Assembly: GCF_958295425.1 (NCBI RefSeq)
Contig: NC_081153.1
Location: 2,824,419-2,888,418 of the forward strand
DNA length: 64,000 bases
Reading direction: 5' to 3'
Origin: Solea solea
Taxonomy: Eukaryota; Chordata; Actinopteri; Pleuronectiformes; Soleidae
Shown: piece after piece, positions 48,726 through 62,043 of the stretch
Position numbering within the stretch: position 1 is the first letter of the stretch
How the letters are laid out: each line of letters starts with the position of its first letter
Position numbers and translations under genes: made by a program
The notes under the pieces: model-generated
The model's input: the letters and a program-made list of their open reading frames with translations, nothing else
What the model was told of the DNA's origin: nothing
Databases searched by the model: none

Positions 48726-50293
48726 CAGTGGGTACGGAAAGTATTCAGACCCCTTTAAATTTTTCACTCTTTGTTTCATTGCAGCCATTTGCTAAAATCA
48801 AATAAGTTAGTTTTATTTCTCATTAATGTACAATCAGCAGCCTATCTTGACAGAAAGAAAACAGAAATGTAGACATTTTTGCAAATTTATTAAAAAAGAA
48901 AAACTGAAATATCACATGGTCATAAGTATTCAGACCCTTTGCTCAGTATTGAGTAGAAGCACCCTTTTGAGCTAGTACAGCCATGAGTCTTCTTGGGAAT
49001 GAAGCAACAAGTTTTTCACACCTGGATTTGGGGATCCTCTGCCATTCTTATTTGCAGATCCTCTCCAGTTCTGTCAGGTTGGATGGTGGACGTTGGTGGG
49101 CAGACATTTTCAGGTCTGTCCAGAGATGCTCAATTGGTTTAGGTAAGGGCTCTGGCTGGGCCAGTCAAGAATGGTCACAGAGTTGTTCCGAAGCCACTCC
49201 TTCGTTATTTTAGCTGTGTGCTTAGGGTTATTGTCTTGTTGGAAGGTGAACCTTCGGCCCAGTCTGAGGTCCTGAGCACTCTGGAAGAGGTTTTCTTCCA
49301 GGATATCTCTGTACATGGCCACATTCATCTTTCCTTCAATTTCAATAAGTCGTCCTGTCCCTGCAGCTGAAAAACACCCCCATAGCATGATGTTGCCACC
49401 ACCATGTTTCACTGTTGGGATTGTATTGGGCAGGTGATGAGCAGTGCTTGGTTTTCTCCGCACATACCGCTCAGAATAACGCCAAAAAGTTAAATCTTGA
49501 ATCTTATTTCTCATAGTCTGGGAGTCCTTCATGTGTTTTTTGGCAAACTCTATGCAGGCGTTCATATGTCTTGCACTGAGGAGAGGCTTCCGTCGGGCCA
49601 CTCTGCCATAAAGCCCCGACTGGTGGAGGGCTGCAGTGATAGTTGACTTTGTGGAACTTTCTTCCATCTCCCTACTGCATCTCTGGAGCTCAGCCACAGT
49701 GATCTTTGGGTTCTTCTTTACCTCTCTCACCAAGGCTCTTCTCCCACGATTGCTCAGTTTGGCTGGACAGCCAGGTCTAGGAAGAGTTCTGGTCAATCCA
49801 AACGTCTTCCATTTAAGGATTTTGGAGGCCACTGTGCTCTTAGGAACATTGAGTGCTGTAGAAATTATTTTGTAGCCTTGGCCAGATCTGTGCCTTGCCA
49901 CAATTCTGTCTCTGAGCTCCTTGGGCACTTCCTTCAACCTCATTATTCTTATTTGCACTGTGAGCTGTAAGGTCTTATATAGACAGGTGTGTGCCTTTCC
50001 TAATCAAGTCCAATCAGTTTAATTAAACACAGCTGGACTCCAATGAAGGAGCAGAACCATCTCAAGGAGGATCAGAAGAAATGGACAGCATGTGAGTGTC
50101 ACAGCAAAGGGTCTGAATAATGACCATGTGATATTTCAGTTTTTCTTTTTTAATAAATTTGCAAAATTTCAAGATGTGGTGCTGAGTGTACATTAATGAG
50201 AAATAAAATGAACTTTTTTGATTTTAGCAAATGGCTGCAATGAAACAAAGAGTGAAAAATTTAAAGGGGTCTGAATACTTTCCGTACCCACTG
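48726..50293 (-). mobile_element. Tc1-type DNA transposon (Tc1-A), complete but dead
   Basis: 1,568 bp between TA dinucleotides (48724-48725, 50294-50295). Termini CAGTGGGTACGGAAAGTATT are inverted; the inverted similarity continues with small differences for about 200 bp on each side, so TIRs are long. It contains one damaged transposase gene. Confidence 0.92.
49110..49958 (-). pseudogene. Tc1-A transposase, defective
   Basis: 282-codon frame. The paired-like HTH DNA-binding part is intact (RLKEVPKELRDRIVARHRSG, GYKIISTALNVPKSTVAS, LPRPGCPAKLSNRGRRALV). In the catalytic half, MRNKIQDLTFWRYSERYV replaces the stretch where WSDET with the first Asp should stand; the second Asp is kept in FTFQQDNNPKHT. 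The third catalytic residue region (normally a DLNPIEHLW-type string) is lost to a frameshift after PSQSPYLN, and readable C-terminal codons continue in another frame down to about 48970. It cannot make a working transposase. Confidence 0.88.
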
Positions 50294-50407
50294 TATATAA
50301 ATGTATGTGCAATAACAAATCCAACTGGATTAAACACATTCCCGTGTTTGGCAGGTGTGTTTAGTTTGGTCGACTATACATTTACTCAGATAGAATGGTA
50401 TGTCATT

Positions 50408-51374
50408 TTGGCACCTCCAGAAGTTCTGCTGTCACCTCCAGAAGTTCTCCGATGACTCAGCCATTGTTGGCTGTGTGTCTGAGGGGGACGAGCTGGAGTA
50501 CAGGTCGGTCATCAAGGACTTCGTGGACTGGTGTGAGAGCAACTTCTTGTGCTTGAACACCGGAAAGACGAGGGAGATGGTGATCGACTTCCGGAAAAAG
50601 ACCCCACCACACCCACCGGTGAGCATCCACGGCTGGGACATTGAGCTGGTGGATAACTTTAAGTACCTGGGTGTTCACCTCAATAATAAACTGAACTCAC
50701 ATCGACGCCCTGTACAAAAAGGGTCAAAGTCGCCTCCACCTCCTGAGGAGACTGAGGTCCTTCGGAGTGTGCAGACCTCTACTCCGGACTTTTTATGACT
50801 CTGTGGTGGCCTCTGCCATCCACTATGCTGTGGTTTGCTGGGGAGCGGGCAGCACGGACCGGGACAGAAAGAAACTGAACAGGCTGGCCAGGAGGGCCGG
50901 CTCTGTCCTGGGCCGCTCGCTGGAATCGGTGGAGGAGGTGGGACAGAGGAGGACGTTATCCAGACTGTCCTCCATCATGGAGAACACACTCCACCCACCG
51001 CACCTGACTGTTGAGGGGCTTGGCAGCTCCTTCAGCGGCAGGCTCCGGCACCCTCAGTGTAGGACGGAGCGCTACCGAAAGTCCTTCATCCCCACTGCTG
51101 TTATGGATGTTTGGATATTTAACTCCTCGTTGTAAATGTCCACTCACTTCCTACTTACCCCTGATACTTACTCTATATTAGAGTGTAATTTTATCTTTTT
51201 TACTTTTATTTTTTGTAATTTTCTTACTATTGTATTGTTTTTTTTTTTTATTTTTTTTTTTATTTTTATTTTTATTTTTATTCTATTCTCATTTCTTAAC
51301 TGAGCTGTTGTGAATGTGTGTTTCCCCCCTGGTGGAGGAATAAAGTTCAATTCAATTCAATTCAATTCAATTCA
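50408..51374 (+). pseudogene. Rex1-type LINE, 5'-truncated
   Basis: RT from the catalytic region on: QKFSDDSAIVGCVSEGDE, KYLGVHLNNKLNS (first frame, to about 50798), then LLRTFYDSVVASAIHYAVV and RTERYRKSFIPTAVMDV (second frame, 50767-51135). A frameshift lies between them near 50700-50790. The 3' end carries AATAAAG and (TTCAA)n. It is a relative of the copy at 60837. Confidence 0.85.
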
Positions 51375-51379
51375 TCCTG

Positions 51380-52190
51380 TTCGAGAACAAAGGACCATTT
51401 AAATTAAGATTGATGACAAGGAAGAACGCAGTGTTCTGTACATGCGGTATGGGATGACCTGGTGATGTACTCGTGCTGTAATTTACCACAACAAACTCAG
51501 GCTCTAATTACTGCCATCAAGTATTCAGCCAAGTTAAATGTTTAGCAGTTCATAAAAACCTAAATAGGACACATTTAGAACGTCTGACATGGAGGACACC
51601 CGATGTTTTAGAGACTATATATTCAGCACATAACTAGAATCGTGTGAAATGAAAGAAAGTATTATGCAAGTTTTTGTACACAGGCAGAGGTTAATGCTGC
51701 TGAAGGTGACTTCGGATTTATCTTCTAAGAAACTTTACTTTAAAAAAAGTAAAAATCCCTTTACATAATAAGAGGATTAAGAATTAATAAGAGCTCATTA
51801 CTTTGTTCAGCACATTTGTTTCCTGATACTGACATGTGATAAACACCTGAGGACACAGTTCATGGCACCAAATATTTGGTGCCATTTTTGTTCGTTTTCA
51901 CACACGTTTAGGGGTCAAAATCTAGATTCAAAAAAAGAAAAAAATAGGTCCTCGCACTACTGTGTGCGTGCTCAAGCACTAATAAGAATTCTTTGCATTT
52001 CAATAGGGTTCTACGCACCTTGTGCTCATACCCTAATTAAAAAGCAAACAGGGACCCGAGCCACAGGTTGTAGACCCCTGGTTTAAGATGTCCAAATGAA
52101 TGGAAGTGAACACCGTGTCCTGAGAGGATGAGATAAGATGTGCAAACCTGTGTATAGGTATGTGTGTGTGTGTATAAATGTAAGCCCGTC
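51380..52190. other. No gene seen
   Basis: AT-rich, no recognisable exon or element. Confidence 0.4.
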
Positions 52191-52259
52191 ACTGATTGTT
52201 CCTATCTCCAGTTAGAATCTTCCACGCTCTGACTGGAGTCATTTCATCACATTCTCTCG

Positions 52260-52430
52260 CGCTCCGTAGTGTCACTGCTGCCTCTGCCGCTCCTCCTGCT
52301 GCTGCTGCTGTCGCCTCCTCTCCTCTCCTCTCATCTCATCTCCTCTCCTCTCCGCACGGACGCACGGATGCACGGATGCACGGAAATAACCGGACTGGAC
52401 TCCACTCGCAGCCCGCGACTCATTTTGAAG
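52260..52430 (+). promoter_or_regulatory. Possible first exon or promoter region
   Basis: A CTCCT-rich tract, GCTGCTGCTGCTG, a CpG-richer GCACGGACGCACGGATGCAC block and TTTTGAA followed by GTGAGTAGG, a good splice donor at about 52431. This looks like the non-coding first exon of a gene running rightward, but no following exon was found. Confidence 0.25.
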
Positions 52431-53059
52431 TGAGTAGGCACCGAAACACCGCGCGCTAGTGTGCATAATTGTATAACTTTATTTGAGCTGCAGCTGCTGC
52501 TCACATGCAGCCTCTAAATGATCTACTGCTGCTGAGGTTAAACCTACTGAAATTTATAAATAAAACGAAACAAAAAATCACATTTACTTGGCTACAAAAA
52601 TGACTTCTCAGTGATTACAATTAATATCATCATTCATACACCTGCTACAAATACAAACAGATGTGTGGAGGAAGGAGGCTCTCCATCCTTGTTTTGAGGG
52701 CTGCTTTTGATTTCTTTCCATGGGATTGTTTGGGGTGGTGGTGTTGGGGGTTGGTGGTGGTACCAGAATTACTCAGGCAGGTACTGCTCAGCTCTCTCAC
52801 TTCAAAAAGACTCTGTATCAATCACTGCTGTGTAAGATCAACCCTGAGCAACTGTTGAACATGGAGCAGAGAGGTGTCTGTGCTGTGAGAGTCCCAGAGG
52901 CAGCAGCAGCATGAAGCCACAGAAAGCCTCTTAAACATACATGACTCTGTGTCAGTGTGAGCAAACGCCAGCTTCATGGCTTATGAGTTTTTGTTGTGTG
53001 TGTTAAGTATGTGGTTGTGGTTGATACGTGCTTTCACGTGAGAATCTCCAAACACCTCA

Positions 53060-53190
53060 AAAGTCTCCAATAACACCAGAAAAACTCGCTATATTTGTTG
53101 CTAGTTGCTTTTGACAAAAAAAGTCGCTAGGAGCAGTTGGAAAGTCGCCAGATCTAGCGACAAAGTCACCAAGTTGGCAACACTGGTTTG
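53060..53190. repeat. Dispersed repeat fragment with AGTTGGCAACACTG end
   Basis: GTCGCTAG and GTCGCCAGATCTAGCGAC blocks and the end AAGTTGGCAACACTG resemble a common fish hAT-type repeat. One end only. Confidence 0.4.
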
Positions 53191-53447
53191 CTGCAGTATT
53201 TAGAGAGGAGAGGGTGGCAGAGGTGGCGATGGGGGTGCTGAGGTGGCATCCAATATTAAGGCACCTGGTCACAGGGGGAAATTGTACCTGTCATGAGCAA
53301 TTGCCGTCTGTGACACTGCAAGAGACATGAGTATCAGCTCTCTGTGCACGGCTTTTTCCTCCGTCTATACTTGTGTATCTGTGGCGGTCGCTGGTCTGTT
53401 ATTTATACGTAAAGGAAATGCAATAAAAACTTTTTATTTACAGTGTA

Positions 53448-54856
<1,409 letters not shown>

Positions 54857-54863
54857 TATATGT

Positions 54864-55204
54864 TGTTACGACCCGGCCTAGAGGAAAACCTGATCGCAAC
54901 ATGAATAATGAGACTCCCTCTTCCCAAGAAACCACCAGCAACACATCAAACAAACCATTTGGTTTATTAAAATCAAGCACAAAATGTCTGCTGGCAGTCT
55001 GGCAGTGAATGGTTTGAGGAAGTCCGCCGCCGCAGCTGAGATGTTCAGGCCCCTTATATGGACTCCTCCTGTGCAGGACCAATCAGCACCCAGGATCCCC
55101 CTAGACTCACTCACACGTCATTCACTCAAACATGCACACCTGCAACCCATCTCACACTCACATGCACACAAGGAAAAATCAGTCACAACCCCAGGGTCGT
55201 AACA
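54864..55204 (-). mobile_element. Solo LTR
   Basis: 341 bp with inverted ends TGTTACGACCC / GGGTCGTAACA. ATGT flanks it on both sides (54860-54863, 55205-55208), a 4-bp duplication. On the minus strand ATATAAGGGG (TATA) precedes AATAAA, in LTR order, giving the orientation. No internal region remains, so recombination between two LTRs is likely. It starts five bases after the TA flanking Tc1-B. Confidence 0.75.
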
Positions 55205-56560
55205 ATGTGCAAATGAAAATGGTCTATATCGCCGAGCAAATAACACACACGGTGGGCAGCAGCTGCTTGTCTACAGACGCAAAATGGCAAAATCCACACA
55301 GGACTGAGGCAGAAAAGGCTCCGCCCACTGCTCCACTGACTCCCAAAGAAGCTGAGCTTCCGTGGAAGTGACTATTCTGTGAGCTTCAAGTGGTTTTAAA
55401 GCAGAGGCTGCTACGGGAATACGAAAATCACATAAGACGATACGTTCAGCTGATTCTGAACGAACTAGAGACACGTTCTCATTGCGTTCTAGCTGACGTT
55501 TAGAAGTGAAATGTAAATACAACACAGTCCATAATTTGACTTTGACATTTCAGAGGAAGCTGCGTTTCACTGTTGTGTACACTCTATATCAGTTGCCGCA
55601 TACAGCGCAATTTGATCTCAAGTGGGCCGTACCACTAAAGTAATAGCATAATAATCTATAAACAACAAGAACTCCAAATGTTTCCCTTTGGTTTTACCTT
55701 TAATGAACTGTGAACGTAACCTGACATTTCTTGAGGAAAAATAAGTGCAGTTTCAACAATATTATGCCTAAGTTTACCATTTACACATGTGCATTACAAC
55801 AAGTCACAGTGGATCTAGAAATGCATATAATATTTAGTCACAAACTCATCCTCTGGGCCGTTTTTGGCCGTTAAAAGATCAGCACGGTTCTACAGGATTG
55901 TGCTGTGAATGCCATTGAAATTATAGCACAGTGTATAAAGAAAAGAAAAAATCTCATTTCATCCTCGTCTCCACTTCAACTGAAGTGTATAGCTGTCAAC
56001 AAGGACACCACGAGTACCGGGACAATTATTGGTTTTGAAAATTGAACAATTTGAAACAACACAAGGAGCAAATCACCCAAGGTTGTCATTTCATCATCAT
56101 AAAAATCATAAAGTTTTTGATTGTTCTATGTTCTGTGCCGTTTTGTTCAAAACTCTCAACGTGACACTATGCCATTCCTTTGTAAATATTTGGAGAGGGC
56201 ATTCAAAATGTTTTTTAGGGTCGAGCTGTGCTCAGAGCGCCCTCTACTGGTCCACCACGTGATCTTCCACGTGCACTCCGAGGCTGCTTATTTTCAACGT
56301 GAACAGGTTTGACTTTGAAAGTGACAACCGTGGTTACTGCAGGTGTAAGCTCTCTTTCTCTCCTTCTTTACACCACACCTTCTTGTCTCCCTCTCTCTCT
56401 CTCTCGTGTGAAGCCTGAGTTTAAATCAGTGCAGGCTTCTTCCGTAATCAGTTATTCAGCTTTGGCATTCACACTTCAGACGGAGGAATCCCCGTGGCTC
56501 ACCACAGACTCAGTCAGACCCTTTAAGTACACGGCTTTGCAAGAGAACCTACGTCCATGG
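55205..56560. other. No gene seen
   Basis: No exon or clear mobile element was recognised; short open frames here lack any familiar motif. Confidence 0.4.
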
Positions 56561-56562
56561 CT

Positions 56563-56593
<31 letters not shown>
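56563..56593 (+). repeat. (CAG)n microsatellite
   Basis: Ten consecutive CAG units; read in one frame it gives polyglutamine, but no gene is evident around it. Confidence 0.9.
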
Positions 56594-56594
<1 letters not shown>

Positions 56595-56805
56595 GCTCAT
56601 TTCAGTCAAGCTTCATGTCTGTGCGGCATGTACAAATATATTTCACTAATAGTTAGTGTATCTTTTTTAGGCCTCTTGGGTCGCTCAAACGCTGCCTTCT
56701 ATCCTACACAGCATTCCCCTCGGACTTCTCCCTGGTTTGATTTGCCCTCTGCTTCCACTTAGCAGTCCTGGCTTTCTTCCAAGAAACACCTCAGCACCAT
56801 TCTTT

Positions 56806-56835
56806 TTTTCTTTCTTTCTTTCTTTCTTTCTTTCT
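56806..56835. repeat. (TTTC)n microsatellite
   Basis: Seven or so TTTC units. Confidence 0.85.
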
Positions 56836-56986
56836 CGTGGTGCATGCTGGGAGAGAGTGTGAGAGAGAGTGAGAGGGTTCGAGAGAGAGTGACTGAAAGT
56901 TTGGGTGAGTTTCGCCACTTCTTCTATTTTCTGCTGGTTTGCATGTGTGACTCAATATGCATTGATAGTGTAGGAGAGTAGGGATT

Positions 56987-59191
56987 TTGTTAATTGTGTT
57001 TGATCGTCTTCTGACGGCTTGGTCCCCGCGTGTCTCTGCGGCGATGGCGTCCTCACAGACGCTGTCACTGTCGCTCAGACACGGGGTGAGGATCCAACCC
57101 GATCCATCGGTGCCGGTAGAGGAGGTTCTCCTGGCGGTGGGGGACGCAGTAGGTCACTCCCATCTGTCCCATGCCTCCAGGATGAACCATGGTGTCATCG
57201 TCTTCCTTAAGGAGGAAAAGTTTGTTGCGGGGCTGATTGAAAGTGGTGTCACTGTCCGCGGCTCGTATCTCCAAGTCTCCCCCCTCGCAGTTCCCTCCAC
57301 CAGAGTCACCATCTCTGGATCCAGGTTTACTACCGTCAAAGACATGGATGCTCCTACATCCTTCTTCTTCGGCTTAGAGAAGTCAGCATCAGGATCCAAA
57401 CACATGGCCTGTCTGCAGCTTCCTGGTGGCAGAATTACCACAAACCCTGTGGAAATGAAACACCACGCTGTGGATTATTACAGCAAACTTTTCAACTCGG
57501 AGACCTGTTGTGGAGATAGTGTGGATGAGCTACTGCAGGGACTTCCTCAGCTCACCACCGAGGACCGGGAGGTTCTGGGCCACAGCATTTCTCTGGTGGA
57601 GCTCACTGCGGCCGTACATCAGTTGGCTGCAGGAAAAACTCCTGGTGTAGATGGTCTGCCAGCTAAGTTCTACAAACATTTCTGGAGTAGTGTCGGTGTT
57701 GACCTGTGGGAGGTCCTGCTCGAGTGCTCCAGGAAGGGGGTGCTGCCTAACTCCTGCAGGATGGCCGTGCTGTCATTGCTTCCAAAAAAAGGCGATTTAT
57801 CGCTTTTAAAGAACTGGAGACCGGTTGCACTGCTCTGCACAGACTATAAACTTTTTTCAAAAATCCTCGCCAACAGACTGAAAACATTTTTGGAATACAT
57901 CGTACAAAAGGACCAAACTTACTGCATACCAGATAGAACAATAATGGACAATATTTTTCTTTTTAGAGATCTCTTACAAATCTGCAAGGACCAAAATATC
58001 GATGCCGGTTTTATCTCTTTATACCAAGAGAAGGCTTTCGACAGGGTAGACCATTCTTTTCTTTTTTCAACGTTAAGGGCTTTTGGTTTTGGCGAGGGTT
58101 TTATTTCACACCTCAATTTATTGTACAGGGAGGCTTTTTGCTTGGTAAAGGTGGGAGGTGGGCTCAGCAGTCCAGTTCCAGTGAAAAGAGGCATTAGGCA
58201 GGGATGCCCACTCTCAGGACAGCTGTACTCACTAATAATTGAACCCTTTTTAGTTAAATTAAGAGAGAGACTTTCAGGCATAACTCTGCCAGGTCTCTCC
58301 AGTCATCCACCACTGGTCATCTCAGCATATGCTGATGATATAAATATATTCATAACGAGTCAGGAAGATGTCAACTCACTACAACAATGCATCTCACTGT
58401 ATCAGAGGGCCTCGTCAGCCAGAGTGAACTGGGAGAAAATTGGGGCTCTGCAGGTGGGCCGGTGGACAGGTGGGGGGCTCCCGGTTCTGCCTGGAAGCCT
58501 CAGATGGGGCAAAGAAGGCATGAAATTCCTAGGAATCTACCTGGGAACAGAGCGAGCCAGATTAACCAAATGGAAATGGCTGCTACCTCAGCTTTCCTAT
58601 AGGGGGAGAGTCCTGGTAGTCAATAACTTGGTTGCCTCGATGCTGTGGCATAAATTGATGGTCCTCCCTCCTCCTGGTGGCCTGGTGACCCGGATCCAAC
58701 GGGAGCTAGTGGACTTTTTCTGGTCAGGAAAACACTGGCTGAGGTCCACAATACTGTACCTGCCAATCCATGAGGGGGGACAAGGTTTGGTGGACATTCA
58801 AGCCCGGATGACAGCTTTCAGAGTTCAAACAGCCCAGAAACTCCTATACGGTCTTGGAATGGCTTGGCTGGACACTGCATACACACTACTGAAAAGAGCT
58901 GGAGGGCTGGGTTATGACAAACATTTGTTCCTGTTAGATCCAGTCTCAAGAGACCTAACTGGACTATCTCCCTTTTATCGCTCCGTACTGGAGGCCTGGC
59001 AGGTCTTTAAAATCCACAGGAAACCCACAATAACACCTGGACTATGGCTTTTCGAAGAACCACTCTTCACAGACACACTAATAAAATCGAAACTGCTGTC
59101 ATCAAGCACAATTAAATCAAAGCTGAGAGAGGCTGGCATTGTCAAACTGGGTCACCTGCTGAAGACACCTGTCCCCCAGCTGTCTGTCTGA
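56987..59191 (+). pseudogene. Tx1-type ORF1-ORF2 fusion: Gag-like start joined to RT
   Basis: 734 codons. Residues 1-110 resemble the start of Tx1 ORF1 (LSLRHGVRIQPDPSVPVEEV, MNHGVIVFLKEEKFVAGLIE, VPSTRVTISG). At about 57316-57320 it passes in frame into ORF2 (MDAPTSFFFGLEK), so the ORF1 zinc knuckles and the whole endonuclease are absent. RT follows: GKTPGVDGLPAKFYKHFW, NWRPVALLCTDYKLFSKILA, GIRQGCPLSGQLYSLIIEP and catalytic YADD (58328-58339). The frame ends at a TGA caused by one apparent extra T near 59190; the true continuation lies in another frame. In-frame passage across the deletion may be chance. Confidence 0.85.
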
Positions 59192-59192
59192 A

Positions 59193-60083
59193 AAACTCAA
59201 AGTCAGGTCCAGCAGGCTCCTGAAGAGGCTCCTGGAGGAGGTTTGTGCGTCGCTACCCCCTGCCCTCAGAGAGTTCGCTGAAGATAACACCCTGTCCGAT
59301 CAATGGGATGATGAATGCGAGTACCTATTTCCTCCTCTGCTCGTGTCTCCTGATGTCGGGCAGTTTCAGAACCAACAGAACCTCCTGCTGTCTCTCAACA
59401 CCCCACAGTCTGGAGAATTCGAGGGTCTTGGAAGGAAAGCGATATACATCATGAGCGTGAAGGTTTTGAACTTTCGCTCACTGGCAGAGGTGCCAGCATC
59501 GAGGTGGACACAGGTTTTTGATGTGGACTCATCCCCGAGGGGCTGTTGGTGGTCCCTGTACAAAGCCCCCATTGAAAAGCGAACGGGCGACCTACAGTGG
59601 AGGATTGTACACGGGGCCAAAGCTACAAACGGGTTTAGGGCTCACTTCGCTCCGAACACAGGTGAGGGCTGTCCATTCTGCCCACAGGTAGAGCCCTTAC
59701 AGCATTTATTCACCCAGTGTTCCAGGCTGACGGGGCTTTTTGATCTGCTGCAAACATGGTTTCGAGGTCTAGGGGAAGAGTTTTCACTCTCTCTTTTCAT
59801 CTACGGACTACACTATTCTGCCCGTAAAAAGAAAGTACTCACCTTGGTCAACTACATCTCAGGAACAGCAAAGCTAGCTATTTGGGTCAGTCGCAGAAAT
59901 AAGGTCAGAGGTCAGGGGTCAGAGGATGTAGTCAGAGTCTGTAGCAGCCTCCTATCTGCTCGACTAAGAGTAGAGTTTGGCTTCTACAGACTGACTGACA
60001 ATATCCACACATTCAGAGACATTTGGGCAGTGCATGATGTTCTCTGCTCAGTCACAAATGACTCCTTAGTATTGAACATATGA
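59193..60083 (+). pseudogene. Tx1-type ORF2 C-terminal part, frameshifted
   Basis: Continues the previous frame after a +1 shift: KLKVRSSRLLKRLLEEV, then FRSLAEVPASRWTQVF, DLQWRIVHGAKATNGFRAHF and the conserved C-terminal zinc-knuckle-like CPFCPQVEPLQHLFTQC, ending at SLVLNI. The first Met in this frame is at 59343. Confidence 0.8.
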
Positions 60084-60202
60084 GTAATTTTCTATTTATT
60101 TTTTTTAATTTTATGGCCTAAATTTCCCTCCGCTTAATAGTGTTCTATTGTAATTTGTGTTGAACTTTGAAAATAAATGTTCATTTTAAAAATCAAAAAA
60201 AA

Positions 60203-60231
60203 TCTTTCTTTCTTTCTTTCTTTCTTTCTTC
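60203..60231. repeat. (TTTC)n microsatellite at LINE end
   Basis: Seven TTTC units right after the A-rich tail. Confidence 0.85.
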
Positions 60232-60392
60232 TTTTTCCCCCAAGCTCGAGCAGACTTCCTGTAAATATAAACAGAGAATACATCACATTTAGTGTATGTA
60301 GAGCATTTCGAAAAACATTGCATAGGATTAACCAAAGTCGTACATAATGGGCTTAGGACCAGAGTTTACCCTAGAAAATATTAAAAAAAAAA

Positions 60393-60612
60393 TGTTTTCA
60401 TGATTAAAATAAGATTTCCGATGTTTCGGCTTTTTAATGTGAATATTTTCTTCGTTTCTTTGCTCCACATAACGAAGAAATCATTTCCAAGCATCGTCAT
60501 TTCCAGGTTTGACAAACATTGATCGACATTTTTCAACATTCTCTGACATTTTATGGACCAAACGATGACTCAATTAATCATTTATGAAAATAATTGTTAG
60601 TTGCAGCTCTAC
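60393..60612 (+). repeat. Dispersed repeat family X, copy 2
   Basis: TTTTCATGATTAAAATAAGA through GAAAATAATTGTTAGTTGCA; matches copy 1 (4609-4795, inverted) and copy 3 (62690-63016) with moderate divergence. Confidence 0.65.
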
Positions 60613-60836
60613 ACACACAGAAAACCCCCCGCACACAATCTTAAGATTGAACACATTTCCAACAAACGTCCCACAAAACTGTAAAGTGAGCAGGCAAATT
60701 ATTATAAACTTACTAATGAATGCCCTGCTGAATTAACCAGAAATACATGATGCCGAGTGCGACTCCTTTAAATTAAGACTAACTTTATACGCTTATCTCT
60801 TAGCGTTAACTTCGAAATAAACGATGAAGATAAGTC

Positions 60837-62043
60837 CAAAAGTGCCTTTAATACCATACAACCATCACTACTCAGGGTGAAGATGGAGAGAGCAGGTGTC
60901 AGCGACCGGCTGGTTGCATGGATCACCAATTACCTCACAGATAGACCCCAATTTGTGAGGCTGCAGGACTGTGTGTCCGACATGGTGGTCTGCAGTACGG
61001 GAGCCCCCCAAGGCACAGTGCTCTCCCCCTTCCTCTTCACCCTGTACACCTCAGACTTCAGGTACTCCACAGACAGTTGCCACCTCCAAAAGTTCTCAGA
61101 CGACACCGCTATCGTGGGGCGTGTGTCGGGGGGGGCGATCTGGAGTATAGGCAGACCATTATGGACTTTGTCAGCTGGTGCGAGCTAAATCACCTTCAAG
61201 TTAACGCCAGCAAGACGAAGGAAATGGTGGTCGACTTCAGCAGGAAACCCAAAATCCCTGCACTGATGAACATCCAGGGACTGGATATCGAGAGGGTGAG
61301 GACATACAAGTACCTGGGTGTTCACCTAAACAACAAACTGGACTGGTCTGACAACACTGACTCACTCTACAAGAGGGGTCAGTGCCGTCTGTATCTCCTG
61401 CGGAGACTGCGTTCCTTTGGGGTGTGCAGGAAACTACTGAGGACATTCTATGACACTGTGGTCGCGTCGGTAGCCCTGTTTGCTGAGGTGTGTTGGGGGG
61501 GGGGGTGTTCTGTGCGGGACAAAAACAGACTGAACCGAATCATAAAGAAAGCCGGCTCGGTCTGTGGCTGTCCTTTGGACTCCATTCAGGTCATCCATGA
61601 GAGGAGGGCCCTGGCCAAACTCACACCCTCTACACAAGACTGTTGGGTCCTTATGCAGCTCCTTCAGTCAGAGACTGATACACCCTAAGTGCAGGACAGA
61701 GCGCCTCCGCATGTCATTCATTCCAACTGCAGTACGACTCTACAACAACAGTGTATAGATATTATAACGATGTTTATGTCCCTGTTACCACATTTCATTT
61801 TTGGTCTGCCATAACGCCATAACGACATGTTTACAATCATTGTACATTCTTACTGCACCTTATTACATATGTATATTTACATATGTATATTTATACTTAG
61901 ATTTATACTTATATTTATATATATATGTAAATCATTTCCTACTTTTACTTACTTGTATATTGTTTCTTTGTTTTTTATCTATTGTTGAGCTGCTGTAACG
62001 CCGTTTTCTCTCCACTGTGAGATAAATAAAGCTATCTTATCTT
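60837..62043 (+). pseudogene. Rex1-type LINE, 5'-truncated, with 7-bp TSD
   Basis: The target duplication ATAAGTC lies at 60830-60836 and 62044-62050. It starts inside RT (SAFNTIQPSLL) and continues with WITNYLTDRPQFVRLQ, GAPQGTVLSPFLFTLYTSDF and QKFSDDTAIVGRVSGG, then shifts frame near 61130 to EYRQTIMDFVSWCELNHLQV, YKYLGVHLNNKLDWSDNTDS and LLRTFYDTVVASVALF. A further shift occurs near 61640-61690 before RTERLRMSFIPTAVRLYN. The tail has AATAAAG and (CTTAT)n. Endonuclease absent; dead on arrival as a truncated copy. Confidence 0.9.

Larger units (their letters stand above)
56960..60200 (+). mobile_element. Tx1-type (L1-group) LINE, internally deleted
   Basis: The left edge is uncertain. It carries an ORF1 start fused to an ORF2 that begins just before RT, a C-terminal ORF2 part in another frame, and an A-rich 3' end (GAAAATAAATG, then TCAAAAAAAATC) before a TTTC microsatellite. 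The endonuclease is missing, so the copy is not autonomous. Confidence 0.85.

Noticed and set aside
56309..56656. 115-codon frame with a ten-Gln run
   Set aside because: The polyglutamine comes from a plain CAG microsatellite; the rest has no recognisable protein character.
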